Shown: piece by piece, positions 32,788-44,484 of the stretch | Position numbering within the stretch: position 1 is the stretch's first letter | Layout of the letters: every line of letters starts with the position of its first letter | Source: Leptodactylus fallax | Taxonomy: Eukaryota; Chordata; Amphibia; Anura; Leptodactylidae | Direction of reading: 5' to 3' | DNA length: 64,000 bases | Assembly: GCA_947044405.1 (NCBI GenBank) | Contig: CAMRHE010000206.1 | Span: 2,046,001 to 2,110,000, forward strand | Program-made: the position numbers and the translations under genes | The notes under the pieces: model-generated | Told to the model about the DNA's origin: nothing | Databases searched by the model: none | Seen by the model: the letters and a program-made list of their open reading frames with translations, nothing else

Positions 32788-35700
32788 TCAGAGACCCTGT
32801 AATGTACAATACATGTCCCAGGGTGCCCAAATAGCCCCAAAGGCTTCCCGTGAATTATGTAGGCCAGCAGTCAGGTATTCAAGACTCCTCACATCCTTCA
32901 TTCTAGCCACAAGCTCAAGACTAGATGGGGGACTCACCTTCTTCCAGTTTCTAGCTATGAGAGTTTTAGCTGCAGTACAAAGATGCAAGAAAAGCCTGGA
33001 TGACTTATTGCTCAGGTGTCTGGGGGGAAGGTTCAGGAGATAAAGAAGAGGGTCAAGAGGAACCTCTTGCAAAAAGAGAGCAGTCGTCAGAGTCCTGACC
33101 TCCCTCCAAAAACCGAGGATGAGAGGGCACGTCCAAAAGATATGGTGCAGGGTACCCACCGCAGCTCCACAGCGCCAGCACCATGGGGGAACTAATGGGT
33201 TTAAAGTATGAAGGAGAGCCGGAGTATGATACCAATGCATCAACAGCTTATACTGCGTTTCCCTAAACGTAATGCACTGAGATGATTTCTGGGCCCGAGA
33301 CCATACAATCCGCCACTGTTCCTGGGAGATGGGTTTACCCACCGCCTCCTCCCATTTAAGCATATAGCGATGATTAACAGGAGAGCCTGTAGTTTGTGAG
33401 TTAAGAAGTTGGTAAATAGAGGATATAAAGCCCCTAGTGGACGTGCCTGCACGGCAAATCTTTTCAAAAGCGGTGGGGAGTGACACCTTAAGAGACCCAT
33501 GGAGGGAGCGGACAAAGTGAACCACCTGCAAGTAATGGAACCATTCAGTACTTGGCAGGTTTTGATTAGCTGTAAGATAAGCAAAGGACCTGAGTTCCAA
33601 GGTTCCAGGGTCAACCATATCAGCAATCCGGTAAAGGCCAGCTTCAGACCACACTTTAGTCATGGCAGAAGTCAGGCTCTCTGGGAGAAGGGGGTTGTAT
33701 AGTATGGAGACCATAGATGAGCGCGGGGACATCAGGGAGAATCTAGCACAACAGGTAGACCAGATAGATCTAGTAAACCGAATGGGGCCCAACAGGTACG
33801 AGGCAGGGGGGGGGGGGGGAGCTGACCCACAGAAGCGCGTTAGGATGCATGGGTGCCAGCCATAGCTTCTCTACCTGCACCCATCTGGTGTATGCTGGCA
33901 TAGCCGCCCAGAATGGGATATGGCGTAAGTGGGCCGCCCAGTAATAATGTAACAGATGTGGGACAGCCATACCCCCAGACCCCCTATCCGCCAGCATAAC
34001 AGATCTAGGTATTCGGTGTCGTTTTGCTTTCCAGATAAACTGGAAGATAGCTTTCTGTAGGTTCCGTAATTCTCCCCGAGGTATCGCGACTGGGAGAGTC
34101 TCGAAAAAATACAGTAGCTTCGGGAGGAGAGTCATCTTGACCGCAGCAATTCTCCCCAAAAGGGAGATAGGCAAGGGTTGCCATTTGTCCAATAGGGCTC
34201 TTAGCTCACAAAACAACCGCGGGTAGTTTGCCGAGTAGAGGGTCGCATAGGAAGTGGATATATGGACTCCCAGGTAGCGGATAGAGGACTCCCGCCACTG
34301 GAAATCGTAATTACTGCGGAGGAGAAGGAGAAGGTCCCGTGGGATGTTAAGTGGGAGTGCCTCAGTCTTCGCGGGGTTCACCTTATACCCTGAGAGATCA
34401 CCATAGGTCTCTAGCGAGCGCAGCAAGTTTGGAAGGGTAGTATGAGGGGAGGTGAGAGTGAGGAGTACATCGTCCGCAAAGAGAGATATCTTAAATTCCT
34501 TATCTTGGACCATGATGCCCTTGATATTAGGGTCTCGCCTAATCTTGGCCGCTAGCGGTTCAATGCAGAGGGCAAATATGATGGGTGACAGGGGGCAACC
34601 CTGCCTAGTGCCATTTCGAATAGGGAAGGAGGGCGAAGATGCATGGGGAAGCTTGATTGCTGCTGAGGGTAAGGAGTAAAGGGCCTGGATAGCTGTGAGA
34701 AAAGGTCCCGTAAGCCCGAACGCCTTAAGCGTAGTATGCATAAACGACCAATTTATGCGGTCAAAAGCCTTTTCAGCGTCCAGGCTCAAGAGAAGGGCCG
34801 GGGGTAGAATAATGATTGGCCACCTCCACCAAATCCACAGTCCTCCTGGTGTTGTCACCACCCTGACGACAGGGGATGAATCCCACCTGGTCCTTATGGA
34901 CAAGCAGAGGGAGCCAAGCATTCAGTCTATTGGCTAAGAGTTTGGTGAAAAGTTTCAGGTCCGTGTTCAGCAAAGCAATCGGTCGGTAGTTAGCACAATC
35001 CTGCAAGTCCTTACCCGGTTTAGGGACCAATGTGAGTAGTGAAGAGAGCATAGTCGGGGGTATAGGGGAACCTGAAAGGAAGGAATTGAAGAGGGACAAT
35101 AGATGAGCAGAGAGTTCACCCTGGAAAACCTTATAATAATTGTAAGTGAACCCATCTGGGCCTGGGGCTTTCCCATTTGGGAGGTCCCTCAGGACCCCTT
35201 CTAGTTCCTCCCTGGTGATGGGGGTGTTCAGGGAGGTTAGGGCCTCAGGAGGAAGGCGTGGGAGACAACAATCCTTTAAATAGTCTTCCAGTAGTGTTGA
35301 GTCATCCCCAGGGAGTAGTGCTCGTGGGGGGGGTAAGTCATACAGCTTAGAGTAGTAAGAGTGGAACGCCAGCGCCACAGCATCAGGGTGATGTTGAAGA
35401 GTACCCGCGGGGTCACGGACAGAGTGTGGTGTGGAAGAGGCCCGATGATCCCTGAGGGTTCCTGCCAGGAGGGTATGAGATTTATTACCTCGTTCAAAAA
35501 ACCGCTGACGGGTATAAAGGAGAAGTCGTTCCACATGGCGGGTCTCCAAATCACGGAGGTCCGCCCGGGCCAGGACCAAACGGCGAAGAACCCCCAGGGA
35601 TGGATGCGCTGCCAAAGTCGTCGTAAGGGACCGAATACGGGCTTGGAGGAGCTGTTCCTGGGCCTGTCTGTCCCTTTTAAGCCTAGAAGCCAATGCGATA

Positions 35701-36596
35701 CAGCATCCTCTCATGACCGCCTTATGGGCTTCCCAGAGAATGGCAAGAGAGTCTACCGAGCCTAAGTTGTCCCTAAAATAATCTATCAAGTGTGTGCGCA
35801 GGGTCTCGAGGGAGGTCGGCGAATTGAGCAGTGTTTCGTTAAGACGCCAATGACATTGGCGAGTAGGCACTGGAGTCGTAGATAAGGTAACCACGACTGG
35901 GGCATGATCAGACCAGGTGAGAGGGCCAATGTTCGTGTCCCTAAGCAAACGAAGAGCAGGAGCATTTCCAAAGAAGTAGTCAATGCGGGTGTGAGTGTTA
36001 TGAGGGTGAGAAAAGAAGGTGTAGGAGCGCGCCGTAGGATTGTCCACTCGCCAAAGGTCATACAAAGAGTGGGCGCGGATCAGCCTGCGGAACTCCCTTG
36101 CAAGTTGGGCCAACCTATGGGGGGTTGGGCCCTGGGGTAACGCCAGACGATCCGCCCGTTCAGAGAAGACCATGTTAAAGTCTCCCCCCACCAGCCAAGC
36201 TGATGGTGGGAGAGCGCGCAGACGGGAGAATACCCGGCGCAAGAACGGGATCTGTGCTGAATTGGGGGCATAGACATTGCATAAAACAATCGGGGCACCA
36301 TAAAGGAGCCCCTCCAAGATAACAAACCGGCCACCTGGGTCTATGTGGGAAGTCGTCACTGTAATTGGGCAGGATCGAGAAAGAAGGATAGCCACCCCAG
36401 CTCTGCGTCGATTGTGGAAGGCTGAAAAAGCTACGGGAAAATAATGCTTAGCGAAGGCAAAAGTACCAGCGCGGTCAAAATGAGTCTCCTGAAGAAACGC
36501 CACATCCGCTCGTAAGGAGCGGAGTTCTCTAAGGACATGGCGCCTTTTAATGTTGGAACCCAGGCCCTTGACATTAATTGTCACGCACCTAACCAT
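32788..36596 (-). pseudogene. L1-type ORF2: AP endonuclease and reverse transcriptase, two frameshifts as read
   Basis: ORF2 protein nicks target DNA and copies the element's RNA there (target-primed reverse transcription). I start at the ATG at 36596 because TINVKGL, the usual first endonuclease strand, follows at once. Visible endonuclease residues are N8, E37 (LQETHF), D139 (GGDFN), D206 (RIDYFF) and D230/H231 (SDHAPV). The reverse transcriptase shows KAPGPDG, KPGKDLQDCANYRPI, LDAEKAFDR, GTRQGCPLSP and the catalytic FADD at 34469-34480. The C-terminus has CWRCGAAVGTLHHIFWTC, the Cys/His cluster typical of L1. The frame changes near 34797-34805 (a C5 run, minus strand) and inside a G13 run near 33808-33820. 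Total length is about 1,270 codons, normal for L1. It may be intact if those runs are miscalled. Confidence 0.92.
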
Positions 36597-37165
36597 TGGG
36601 ACCCAGGATTGGAGGACAGTGGCGGATTGCAATAAGCTCACCCATCTCACATGACGCTGGCAAGTTTCCCTCGGAGAGGCAAAAGGGCAATCCACAAACA
36701 GGAACCCAAAGTCGAGGCAGGGTCTCTAGATCAGGGAGGGGGGGGGAAAGAGAGGGAGGGAGGGAGGCAAAAGACATCATAAATGACAAAGTAAAAATAA
36801 AAACAGTTAAACAATACTTTGTGGGCGAGGCTAAGTCACTCGCCTGGGGACCAATGAGGGCAGCCAGAGGTCCAATCAGGATCAATGGCCGCACAGTCCA
36901 AGTATCCCCTTAGGGGGGGAGAGCGTGGACAGGAGGTCGGAGGGGAGGCGGTGGATCCCCAACCACCAGTAAAAAGAAGGAAGGAAGGGGAGTCACCGGA
37001 ACCCCACCCCGCCCCACTCCGCTAAAACAATCCAATAATAAGCATAATAGATGAGACCCGTAGACCTAAAAAAAAAAAAAAAAAGAAGCAAACATAACAT
37101 TAAGGCATGCAGATTCCAAAGCACCACCGAGAAAAGGGAGAACGTCTCAAGGGGGGGCAGCCTCC

Positions 37166-38670
37166 TCAGGGATCAGTCTCCAGCCGGGGCCTCCGAGTGG
37201 TCACCACCGCGGAGGATGCATGACGTCGTCTGGGCTCCAATCGTTGCCAAACCGGTGGTGGGGGAGGGGGTGGAGAGAATAGCTCCCAGTCTGTTAAATC
37301 CGGCAGGGGAACATCCAATAGGTCACAGAAGAGAGGCAAATCCGCAAAGGAGCGAAGCGTAGCGGAGCGACCATCCCTACGAGCAATGAGAGCAAACGGA
37401 AATCCCCACCGGTAAGGAATTTGGTGCTCCTGAAGAATCTGGAGGAGGGGTCGGAGATGGCGGCGTTTCTGGAGGGTGATTAGCGACAGATCCTGATAGA
37501 ATTGTAGTGGAGCTCCCTGAAACTCGAAGTCTTTGAGTTTGCGCACTTTGCTCATTATAGCCTCTTTAAGGGTGAAGTCGTGGAGGCAGCAGATGACATC
37601 ACGGGGTGTGGCGGAAGATCCTCTGGGTCGAAGGGCTCGATGTGCCCTATCAAACTTAATTTTGTGGGACGGGGGCTCCTGCAGTATAGTGTTGAAGACA
37701 GCCTCCAGCAGAACAGGCAGATCCTCAGATTGGTCAGCCTCTGGGAGTCCCTTGATGCGTATATTGTTGCGCCGGCCCCTGTTGTCAAGATCCTCCAAGT
37801 GGCGTTGCATGTCCCGTATAGCTGAACCCTGTTCAGTGGTAGTATCATGCAGTGAGGCAACATAGTCTCTGGTAGTGTCATGGTCATTCTCCAGCGTGTC
37901 CATTCGGTTAGCAATGGAGTGTAAATCAGTGCGGAGGGTAGCAATTTCAGATCGGAAGGACGCTGTGATTTCCGCAACCATACTTTTAAGGTCTTGTTTA
38001 GTAGGAAGTTGAGGAAGAAGGTCCGCCATGGATGATGGTGCTGAAGATGGGCCTGGAATGCAGCTCTGGGGGTGCAGGACTGGAGGGGGGGAGGCATAAT
38101 CCTTGGGAGTGTGGGGCGGAGGAGCCCCTACGCCAGCGCCTTCCACCACGCCATCCCCCCTGAGCTATGGAGGGGAGGGGCGATGGAGGAAGATAGTAGA
38201 TGGGGGGCCACAGAGACCAGCTCTGTGGCCACAGGCTGCAACTCATCAGCGGTGTAGGAGGGAGCAGAGCCACTGACCTCAGAACTCCTTGAGAAGCTGG
38301 AGACATCCGGGGTCCTCTCATGCCGCTCTGCCAGGAGTGCTGGTGAAGCAGAATGTAGTTGCTGGGACATCCCAGGGTGAGGAGACTGTGGGAGTACTCG
38401 TGCTGGGGAAACTCTGGGTTGCCCAGGCGCCGACAGGGATCTCTGTTGAAGCGGCGCTCCGCTGGCTGACAGGGGGAGCGCGGGAGGAGAGAAGCTGCGC
38501 TGCGACCCCTGTGCCTGGAGAGCGGAGGAAATCCAAGATGGCCGCCCCGCAGCAGCCTGGCCCGGTAGAGAAGGCCGCTGGGCCAGAAAGGCGTCCAGGG
38601 TGGCCCCCCCAGACCTCTCCACGGGCGCTGGGGTGCCCGGGGCCACCTTCCTCGGTAAGCGCTTGCCCAT
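37166..38670 (-). pseudogene. L1-type ORF1 RNA-binding protein, one frameshift as read
   Basis: ORF1 protein trimerises on the element RNA as a chaperone. The likely start is the ATG at 38670 (MGKRLPRKVAPG). The N-terminal ~170 codons, rich in Ser, Pro and Ala, run to about 38155. There a G6 run on the minus strand shifts the frame, and the rest reads open to 37166. Domains after the shift, in order: a coiled coil over roughly 70 residues (heptads around TLRTDLHSIANRMDTLEN), the RGRRNNIRIKGLP motif opening the RRM domain, RAHRAL and RDVICCLHDFTLKEAI, then the C-terminal domain with PYRWGFPF and a poly-Pro tract. Total is about 500 codons. ORF2 follows on the same strand after ~570 bases. Confidence 0.88.
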
Positions 38671-38772
38671 ACTGCGCCTGCTGAGGGGTCCACGGGTCTC
38701 AGTAGCGAGCGGAGGAGCGGAGAAGGACCTGCGCGCGTGCTACTCCATGCGCGTCCAGGCCACGCCCCCCGG
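38671..38772 (-). promoter_or_regulatory. Probable 5' region of the L1-type element
   Basis: A GC-rich, CpG-containing stretch upstream of ORF1 on the minus strand, starting with a GGGGGGCGTGGCC block. In L1 elements the internal promoter lies here. No specific factor site is claimed. Confidence 0.4.
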
Positions 38773-39160
<388 letters not shown>

Positions 39161-39262
39161 GCACGGATACCTAATGTGTTTGTGTGTACTATGGTTTATT
39201 TTATATGTGATATAGGAAAAGGGGGCGATTTGAAATATAATTTTATATATAGATATATATAT

Positions 39263-39379
<117 letters not shown>

Positions 39380-39384
39380 GGGGG

Positions 39385-39500
39385 GGGGGACTTGAACCCT
39401 TAGGGTTGTTTGATCCATACAATATGCTGTAATACTAATGTATTGCAATATCCACTGAAATCTATTAAAGGCTGCCACAGAGACCCAGCAGCTATAGTGA
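39385..39500 (-). repeat. Possible tRNA-derived or B-box-bearing repeat
   Basis: On the minus strand AAGGGTTCAAGTCC fits a polymerase III B box (GGTTCRANTCC). The surrounding words (ATTGCAATACATTAGTATTA, ATGGATCAAACAACC) recur in diverged form on the plus strand near 51085-51140, where CTAGTTCAAATCCTC occupies the same place. No A box was convincingly found. Confidence 0.4.
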
Positions 39501-39880
39501 CCACTCAGTTTCTGAGCGGGCGCCATGTTTAAAGTTGCTGCCTCTAGGAGATACTAGGGAAGCTCTTTCTTTAGAAACCAACAAGCTCAAGATGGGAATA
39601 CAGTGAGTGGAGAGGGAAGGGTCAGGTTTCTCTTCACACAGTGATGGAGGTTTCCACACAGCTTTCCCTTCATTTACCAGGAACAGCGACATCTGCAGCT
39701 TCTCACAGCATAAAGTGAGTGTATTTACTTCTGACTAGCTGTTTGTGTTATTACAGATGGGATGTTAGTCAAAGACATCAAGCAGCTTTCCTTATTGTGC
39801 TCAGATTCCTCTTTTTCTGTGTCAGAGATCACTTTAGATTCATCATAACCCAGAATTGAAATCCCGTGCCCCTGGATCAG
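39501..39880. other. No gene seen
   Basis: Probably part of the same dispersed repeat environment as repeat Y. No protein or RNA gene was recognised. Confidence 0.4.
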
Positions 39881-40128
39881 CTATTTGTTTCATATTTTAC
39901 AGTTATTCCTGACAGAATTGCAGGTGGATAAACCAGTAGTAATAGTAATAATGGATGTGGGGGGGATGTAGATTGGCACTGTACACAACCCCTGCCTCAG
40001 AGAGAAATGCAAAATGTGCTGCAGCCATAATGGGGTTATTAGCAGCAGAAAAACAATAAGGACACTATATGAAGGCTTATATAGCCGGAGAAAAGACTTC
40101 CAAGCAAGACCCTGAAGATATTTCAACT
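39881..40128 (+). repeat. Dispersed repeat Y, copy 2
   Basis: It aligns with 20783-21040: CAGCTATTTGTTTCATATTT, TCCTGACAGAATTGCA, ATGCAAAATGTGCTGCAGCC and ATTAGCAGCAGAAAAACA occur in the same order and spacing. Confidence 0.75.
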
Positions 40129-41865
40129 TTTGAACACTCAGACTAATGCACCAAAAGTTTACCTACACTTTTGAGTGACTTTTCAAGACAACCTGCCAGG
40201 TGTATGTGATGGATTACATTTTTGGCCATTATATGACATGTAGCCTACCTTTCTGAGCAGGTTTTCTCTCTGCAGGTTTTTACTCTAATTCTCAGTTGTC
40301 TCTCAACTAGTGGAAACTAGATGCTGTGAGGTCTCCAATGAACTGCACATAGAAAAATCAGGAAATTCTACTCTAACTTTCTCTCACGCACTCCGGAGCA
40401 GTAGGAATGACATTATACAGTAGCGATTTGAAGAAAGCTGTGGGGTGAGACACAAAATTAATAGCTACAGCAACAAGCCTTTGTCTTTGTGTTTCTCTCA
40501 CTGGACTGCTCTTTCCTTTTCCCCTCTCCATAGACTTCATTGGCGCGTATAATCTAATCAGTCTGTGAACTGACAGACCATCTTGGGATTCCAATACAGA
40601 TTTAGCATAGAATTCAGAGTGAGTAAGTGTGTGAGTGAGCGAGCGAGTAGTTTAGGAGAGAGAGGGAGGAAGAAGGGATCCCAATATGTAGAAAGAGAGA
40701 CATTTTTCTTTTGTAAAATATATTACAAAGTTTCTAATATTTATCTGTGCTATATATTTTGGCCCAAACCAAACTATTGCTTAGATAATGCATTCAACCA
40801 AGATTTAAAACCAGGCAACATTATAATCTCTACATGTTCCTTGGATATCTGCCTTCATTATATAGTTAATAGCAATGGTGATCAATGGACCCCATTCTAG
40901 GGGATATCAGATACAGTTCTTGAATCAGAAAGCCACACACTACATTAGTTTTCTGATTTACAAGGCATAAAAAGTCGCAATTTATTTTTGCAAATCGTGG
41001 AAAATCCCTTTAAGATGGCCATGCATCTTCAATAGCTCATGGCCAAACAACAAATTTATAATTTTATGAGGTCCCATATAATTACATATGTCTAGAAGGT
41101 TCAGTGTTGATCAGTGTTACCCGCTGATTATTAAATATGATATAATCAATATCTCATCTCAATATATCATACAATGTTTTAGGTCCCTAGAGTTCATAAG
41201 AGACTGATTTTTTATCCAACGTCAGGAAGAAAAAATTTATAACAACTCTCATCTCTTGTCCATCCTTGACCCTTGCTAGATTTACAGACCACAGTGGACT
41301 TGCAGACATAGTTCATAAGTTGTTTCCTTCAGATACAGCAGACTTCTATGATAAATTAGTGGAAAGTAAATCCTTGCATTTTGGCCATCCAGCTGTGAAC
41401 ACTAATACTAGGTAATCCTCACAGGAGGAGAGCACAGTCCAAAGCCATGATTTATAGCTGAGTGCATCTGTCTTCAATATACTGCCACTGTAGGCTATTG
41501 ACGCTTCACACTATACACTGTGATTCTGAAGGAGTGTGTATAAATTATGGTATGTACACAATTCACACTTCCACATGAACGTTCAAGCTCAGCTGACAGC
41601 CAAGTTAAGCAATTCTCACATGATCACTTTCTACCACGACTGAGGAGTCCAACTCAAAAATAAAATAATTATTTGTAACTGTACAATTATTAACATTGTA
41701 TAAATGTAATTAAATGTAATTACTTTTTTAGAAATTGCTGGCTTTTTTGGTGAATTAGAGGAGCTTCTGTCTGACCGTGACCCACAGCCCTGCTTTCCAT
41801 TTACCTTACCCCTTCAATTGGATGATTAAGTGACAAAAAATACACATGATATTCCCAGGTGGCAT
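40129..41865. other. No gene seen
   Basis: Unique-looking AT-rich DNA. A short GAGTGAGC/GAGAGAGG-rich patch lies at 40618-40670. Confidence 0.5.
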
Positions 41866-41866
41866 C

Positions 41867-41900
<34 letters not shown>

Positions 41901-42110
41901 TATTTATATAGCACCATTAATTCCATGGTGCTGTACATTATTATATTAATTCCATGGTGCTGTACATTATTATATTAATCCCATGGTGCTTTACATTTGA
42001 GGGTTTACATAGGGTACACTAGATATACAAAACAAATATAATACTAACAGTGACCACATGGCACAGTGGGATAGAGGGCCCTGCCCGCAAGGGCTTACAA
42101 TCTATGAGGG
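41866..42110 (+). repeat. ATT microsatellite and repeat with a 29-base triplication
   Basis: An ATT tract (41868-41900) is followed by three tandem 29-base units starting at 41916, 41945 and 41974 (ATTAATTCCATGGTGCTGTA in the first). The body then carries GGGCCCTGCCCGCAAGGGCT, a phrase of a common dispersed anuran repeat. Confidence 0.75.
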
Positions 42111-44240
42111 AAGAGGGATAAAGACAGAAGGTGATCAATCTAAGGAGAAAACTTCCATATACCGTGACATCAATCTACATAGACACTAAAGGATCTACCA
42201 AGAGGAAAGGGGGGGGGGGGCATTTTACTCATTAACATTTGATCAGCAGTGTTCAGTTCTGAATGCGCTTTTATAAATGAATTAGTCACCCCAGTTAAGT
42301 CCAGGTATTAGTTATACAGGTAAACCATTTCAGTATACCTGATTGACAAAAGTTGGTTAGCAAGCACCTAAACTTGAGGCTTTTTAGTAGATGCACCTAT
42401 GTTGGTCACTTTATTACTGCTTTAAATAAATCAATCAATCTTAAAAGGGTTTTTCCATGAATTACTCTGGGTCAGCCAAAGTGGCTGGAAAACAAAAAAA
42501 AAGGCATACTCACCTATCCCCGGCACACCATTGTGCAGACCCAGTCACCTTTTATAAGAGAAAATCTTCCCATTGAGATTAATGGAGTGATCCTGGGTTC
42601 AAACCCTGGATCACACCAAATGAAAAAAAATACATAGAATAAATCTTTATATAGATGGAAGGATCCCCCAGCAACCTCCTCATGAGTAGTCACTGCACTA
42701 TGGTGAGGTCAGCCGGGTGACTGGGTGATGGGACATGGAAATTGGGAGACTCCCGGCAAAGCTGGGTTAGTTGACATGTTTGGGACTACCATAATCAAAA
42801 TGTACAAACAACATAAGTTAAGAGAAATGTACAGCAACAGCTAGATTTTTACTATTAAAAACAGATTAGAAACAAAATTACTGCCTGGATTTATGTTCTG
42901 ACTGTAGAATTGTTACTTTATTTCTGTACATGTTTATGTCATCTTGCCTAACCTGCTGCTAACAGTATTAGAGATTTTACTAATTTTACAGAAACCACAT
43001 GATTCATGAAGAACAATAGTCTGGAGACGTTCATTAACTTACATGAGTTTTCTAGATGTGCTCTGTGACCTGTGGATAGGTACACATATATAGGGAAAGA
43101 GGGAGGGGATGTGAGGGAGTGAGAGAGGGAGGGAGCTAGCGTGAGTCAGCTCTGAGTGAAGCGCAATGCATCTTGGTAGTTGTAGGAAAGCAGAACAGTA
43201 AGATGCCCATGCAAATAAATGCAGAAAATGCCAGGAGCTCCCAGAGAAACCCAGAAATCACTCAGAACGCTGCTAAAAGGTATTTGGTTGCAGTTATTAA
43301 CCTATTAATAGCACTAACTGTGCTTTTTTAAAAAAAAAACAAAAAACATTTTTGCCAGGAAAACCCCTTGAAAAACCAGACTTCAACAGTAGGTAATTTT
43401 CGGATGACGCATTCCCTGTATATGACAAATTTAGTTCTGTTGCATATGTACATACCCTATGTAATAGCTGCCCCCAGACAAAAAATAAAAAGTACCCGCA
43501 GACAAATCCAGAAATTTCTCCCCAAAACTTTTTTGAAAGTATTCTATAGCTCACCAACAAAAAGATCTAAAAACTGACAAGGCAGTGCGGGCTGCTGGCA
43601 TCTCATTCTCAACACCTGGCAGCAGCTTGCTTGGGACAACACCTCCGAGACGAGGCAAACACTAACAAAAGCCTTTTACTGACATTGTCTGAATCGGTTT
43701 TGCGGAATCAGAGAAATGAATTTTAATAGCGGTACATAATTTCTATTGAAGCGATCAGGAGAGAAATGTATTTACATAAAAGAGACTATTCCTGCTGTAA
43801 AGCTAATCCAGAGACTAGAATCGACTTATTATTTCCACATTGAAGATTGCTGGCACAAACCTGCTCACGTAGCAAAAATCACAAGTGACTAGTCCAGAGG
43901 TTCCCTCTAAACTCAGCTATCTGGAAACTGCAGGGTATAAAAACTGACTTTGTGCCGCCCCTACAGAAAGGCAGGTGTGGTCCTTTAGTTCTGTCCAGTA
44001 TGATTAGCTTAAGCCGGCCATACACAAAATAGCTATCAACTAAAAACCACTTTGGCCAAAAGCAACCTCTGCCAACTCCCCCATATACTGTACAAGTATG
44101 CATGTTTATTTCCTAGGGAGTAAGGCATAAGCTTTAGTCAGACACCTCTGGCACCGGCTTCTCTCCCAGAGTAATAAACTTGAGATGTTGAAATTGTATC
44201 CTTGGGCTGCCTCCATACACATTAGTCATACCTCCCAACT
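42111..44240. other. No gene; repeat fragment at 42440-42780
   Basis: The fragment has GGCATACTCACCTATCCCCGG, a recurrent anuran repeat phrase. A purine-rich patch lies at 43096-43140. No exon was recognised. Confidence 0.45.
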
Positions 44241-44254
44241 TTCAGAGGACAGAA

Positions 44255-44465
44255 AGAAGGATAAAATCTGCGCAGCATGCCTTGACAAATTTACATATGA
44301 TACGCCACTGCTTTAATGCCACCTATGCCCCCATTGACCTCACTCAGTTACACCCAGTCCCTTTGTAACCCACATAGTATAACCCCAATTTACTGGCCTC
44401 CAAACAGTATAATGCCCCCCATAATGCTCATACAGTATAATGTCCCCTTGTGCCCCACGCAAAAA
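44255..44465 (+). repeat. Degenerate CAGTATAATG minisatellite
   Basis: Units of about 30 bases such as CATACAGTATAATGTCCCC and AAACAGTATAATGCCCCCC, diverging to the left. An A23 run follows at 44462-44484. Confidence 0.5.
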
Positions 44466-44484
44466 AAAAAAAAAAAAAAAAAAA

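Larger units (their letters stand above)
32529..38772 (-). mobile_element. Near full-length L1-type LINE
   Basis: About 6.2 kb read on the minus strand: a GC-rich start near 38772, ORF1 (38670-37166), a ~570-base spacer, ORF2 (36596-32788), a ~240-base 3' region with an AATAAA signal (CAATAAAATTACAG on the minus strand) and an A18 tail at 32532-32549. ORF1 has one frameshift and ORF2 two, all at or beside G/C homopolymers. No other stop breaks either frame. A target duplication could not be found because both flanks are homopolymer-rich. Confidence 0.93.

Noticed and set aside
35361..35765. 134-codon plus-strand frame inside the LINE
   Set aside because: It is antisense to the ORF2 endonuclease and reverse transcriptase coding sequence, so its openness is a by-product of the real gene's codon constraints.
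39385..39410. tRNA gene on the minus strand, suggested by GGTTCAAGTCC
   Set aside because: Only the T-arm-like box is present. No acceptor stem, anticodon arm or A box can be folded, so it is listed only as a possible tRNA-derived repeat.
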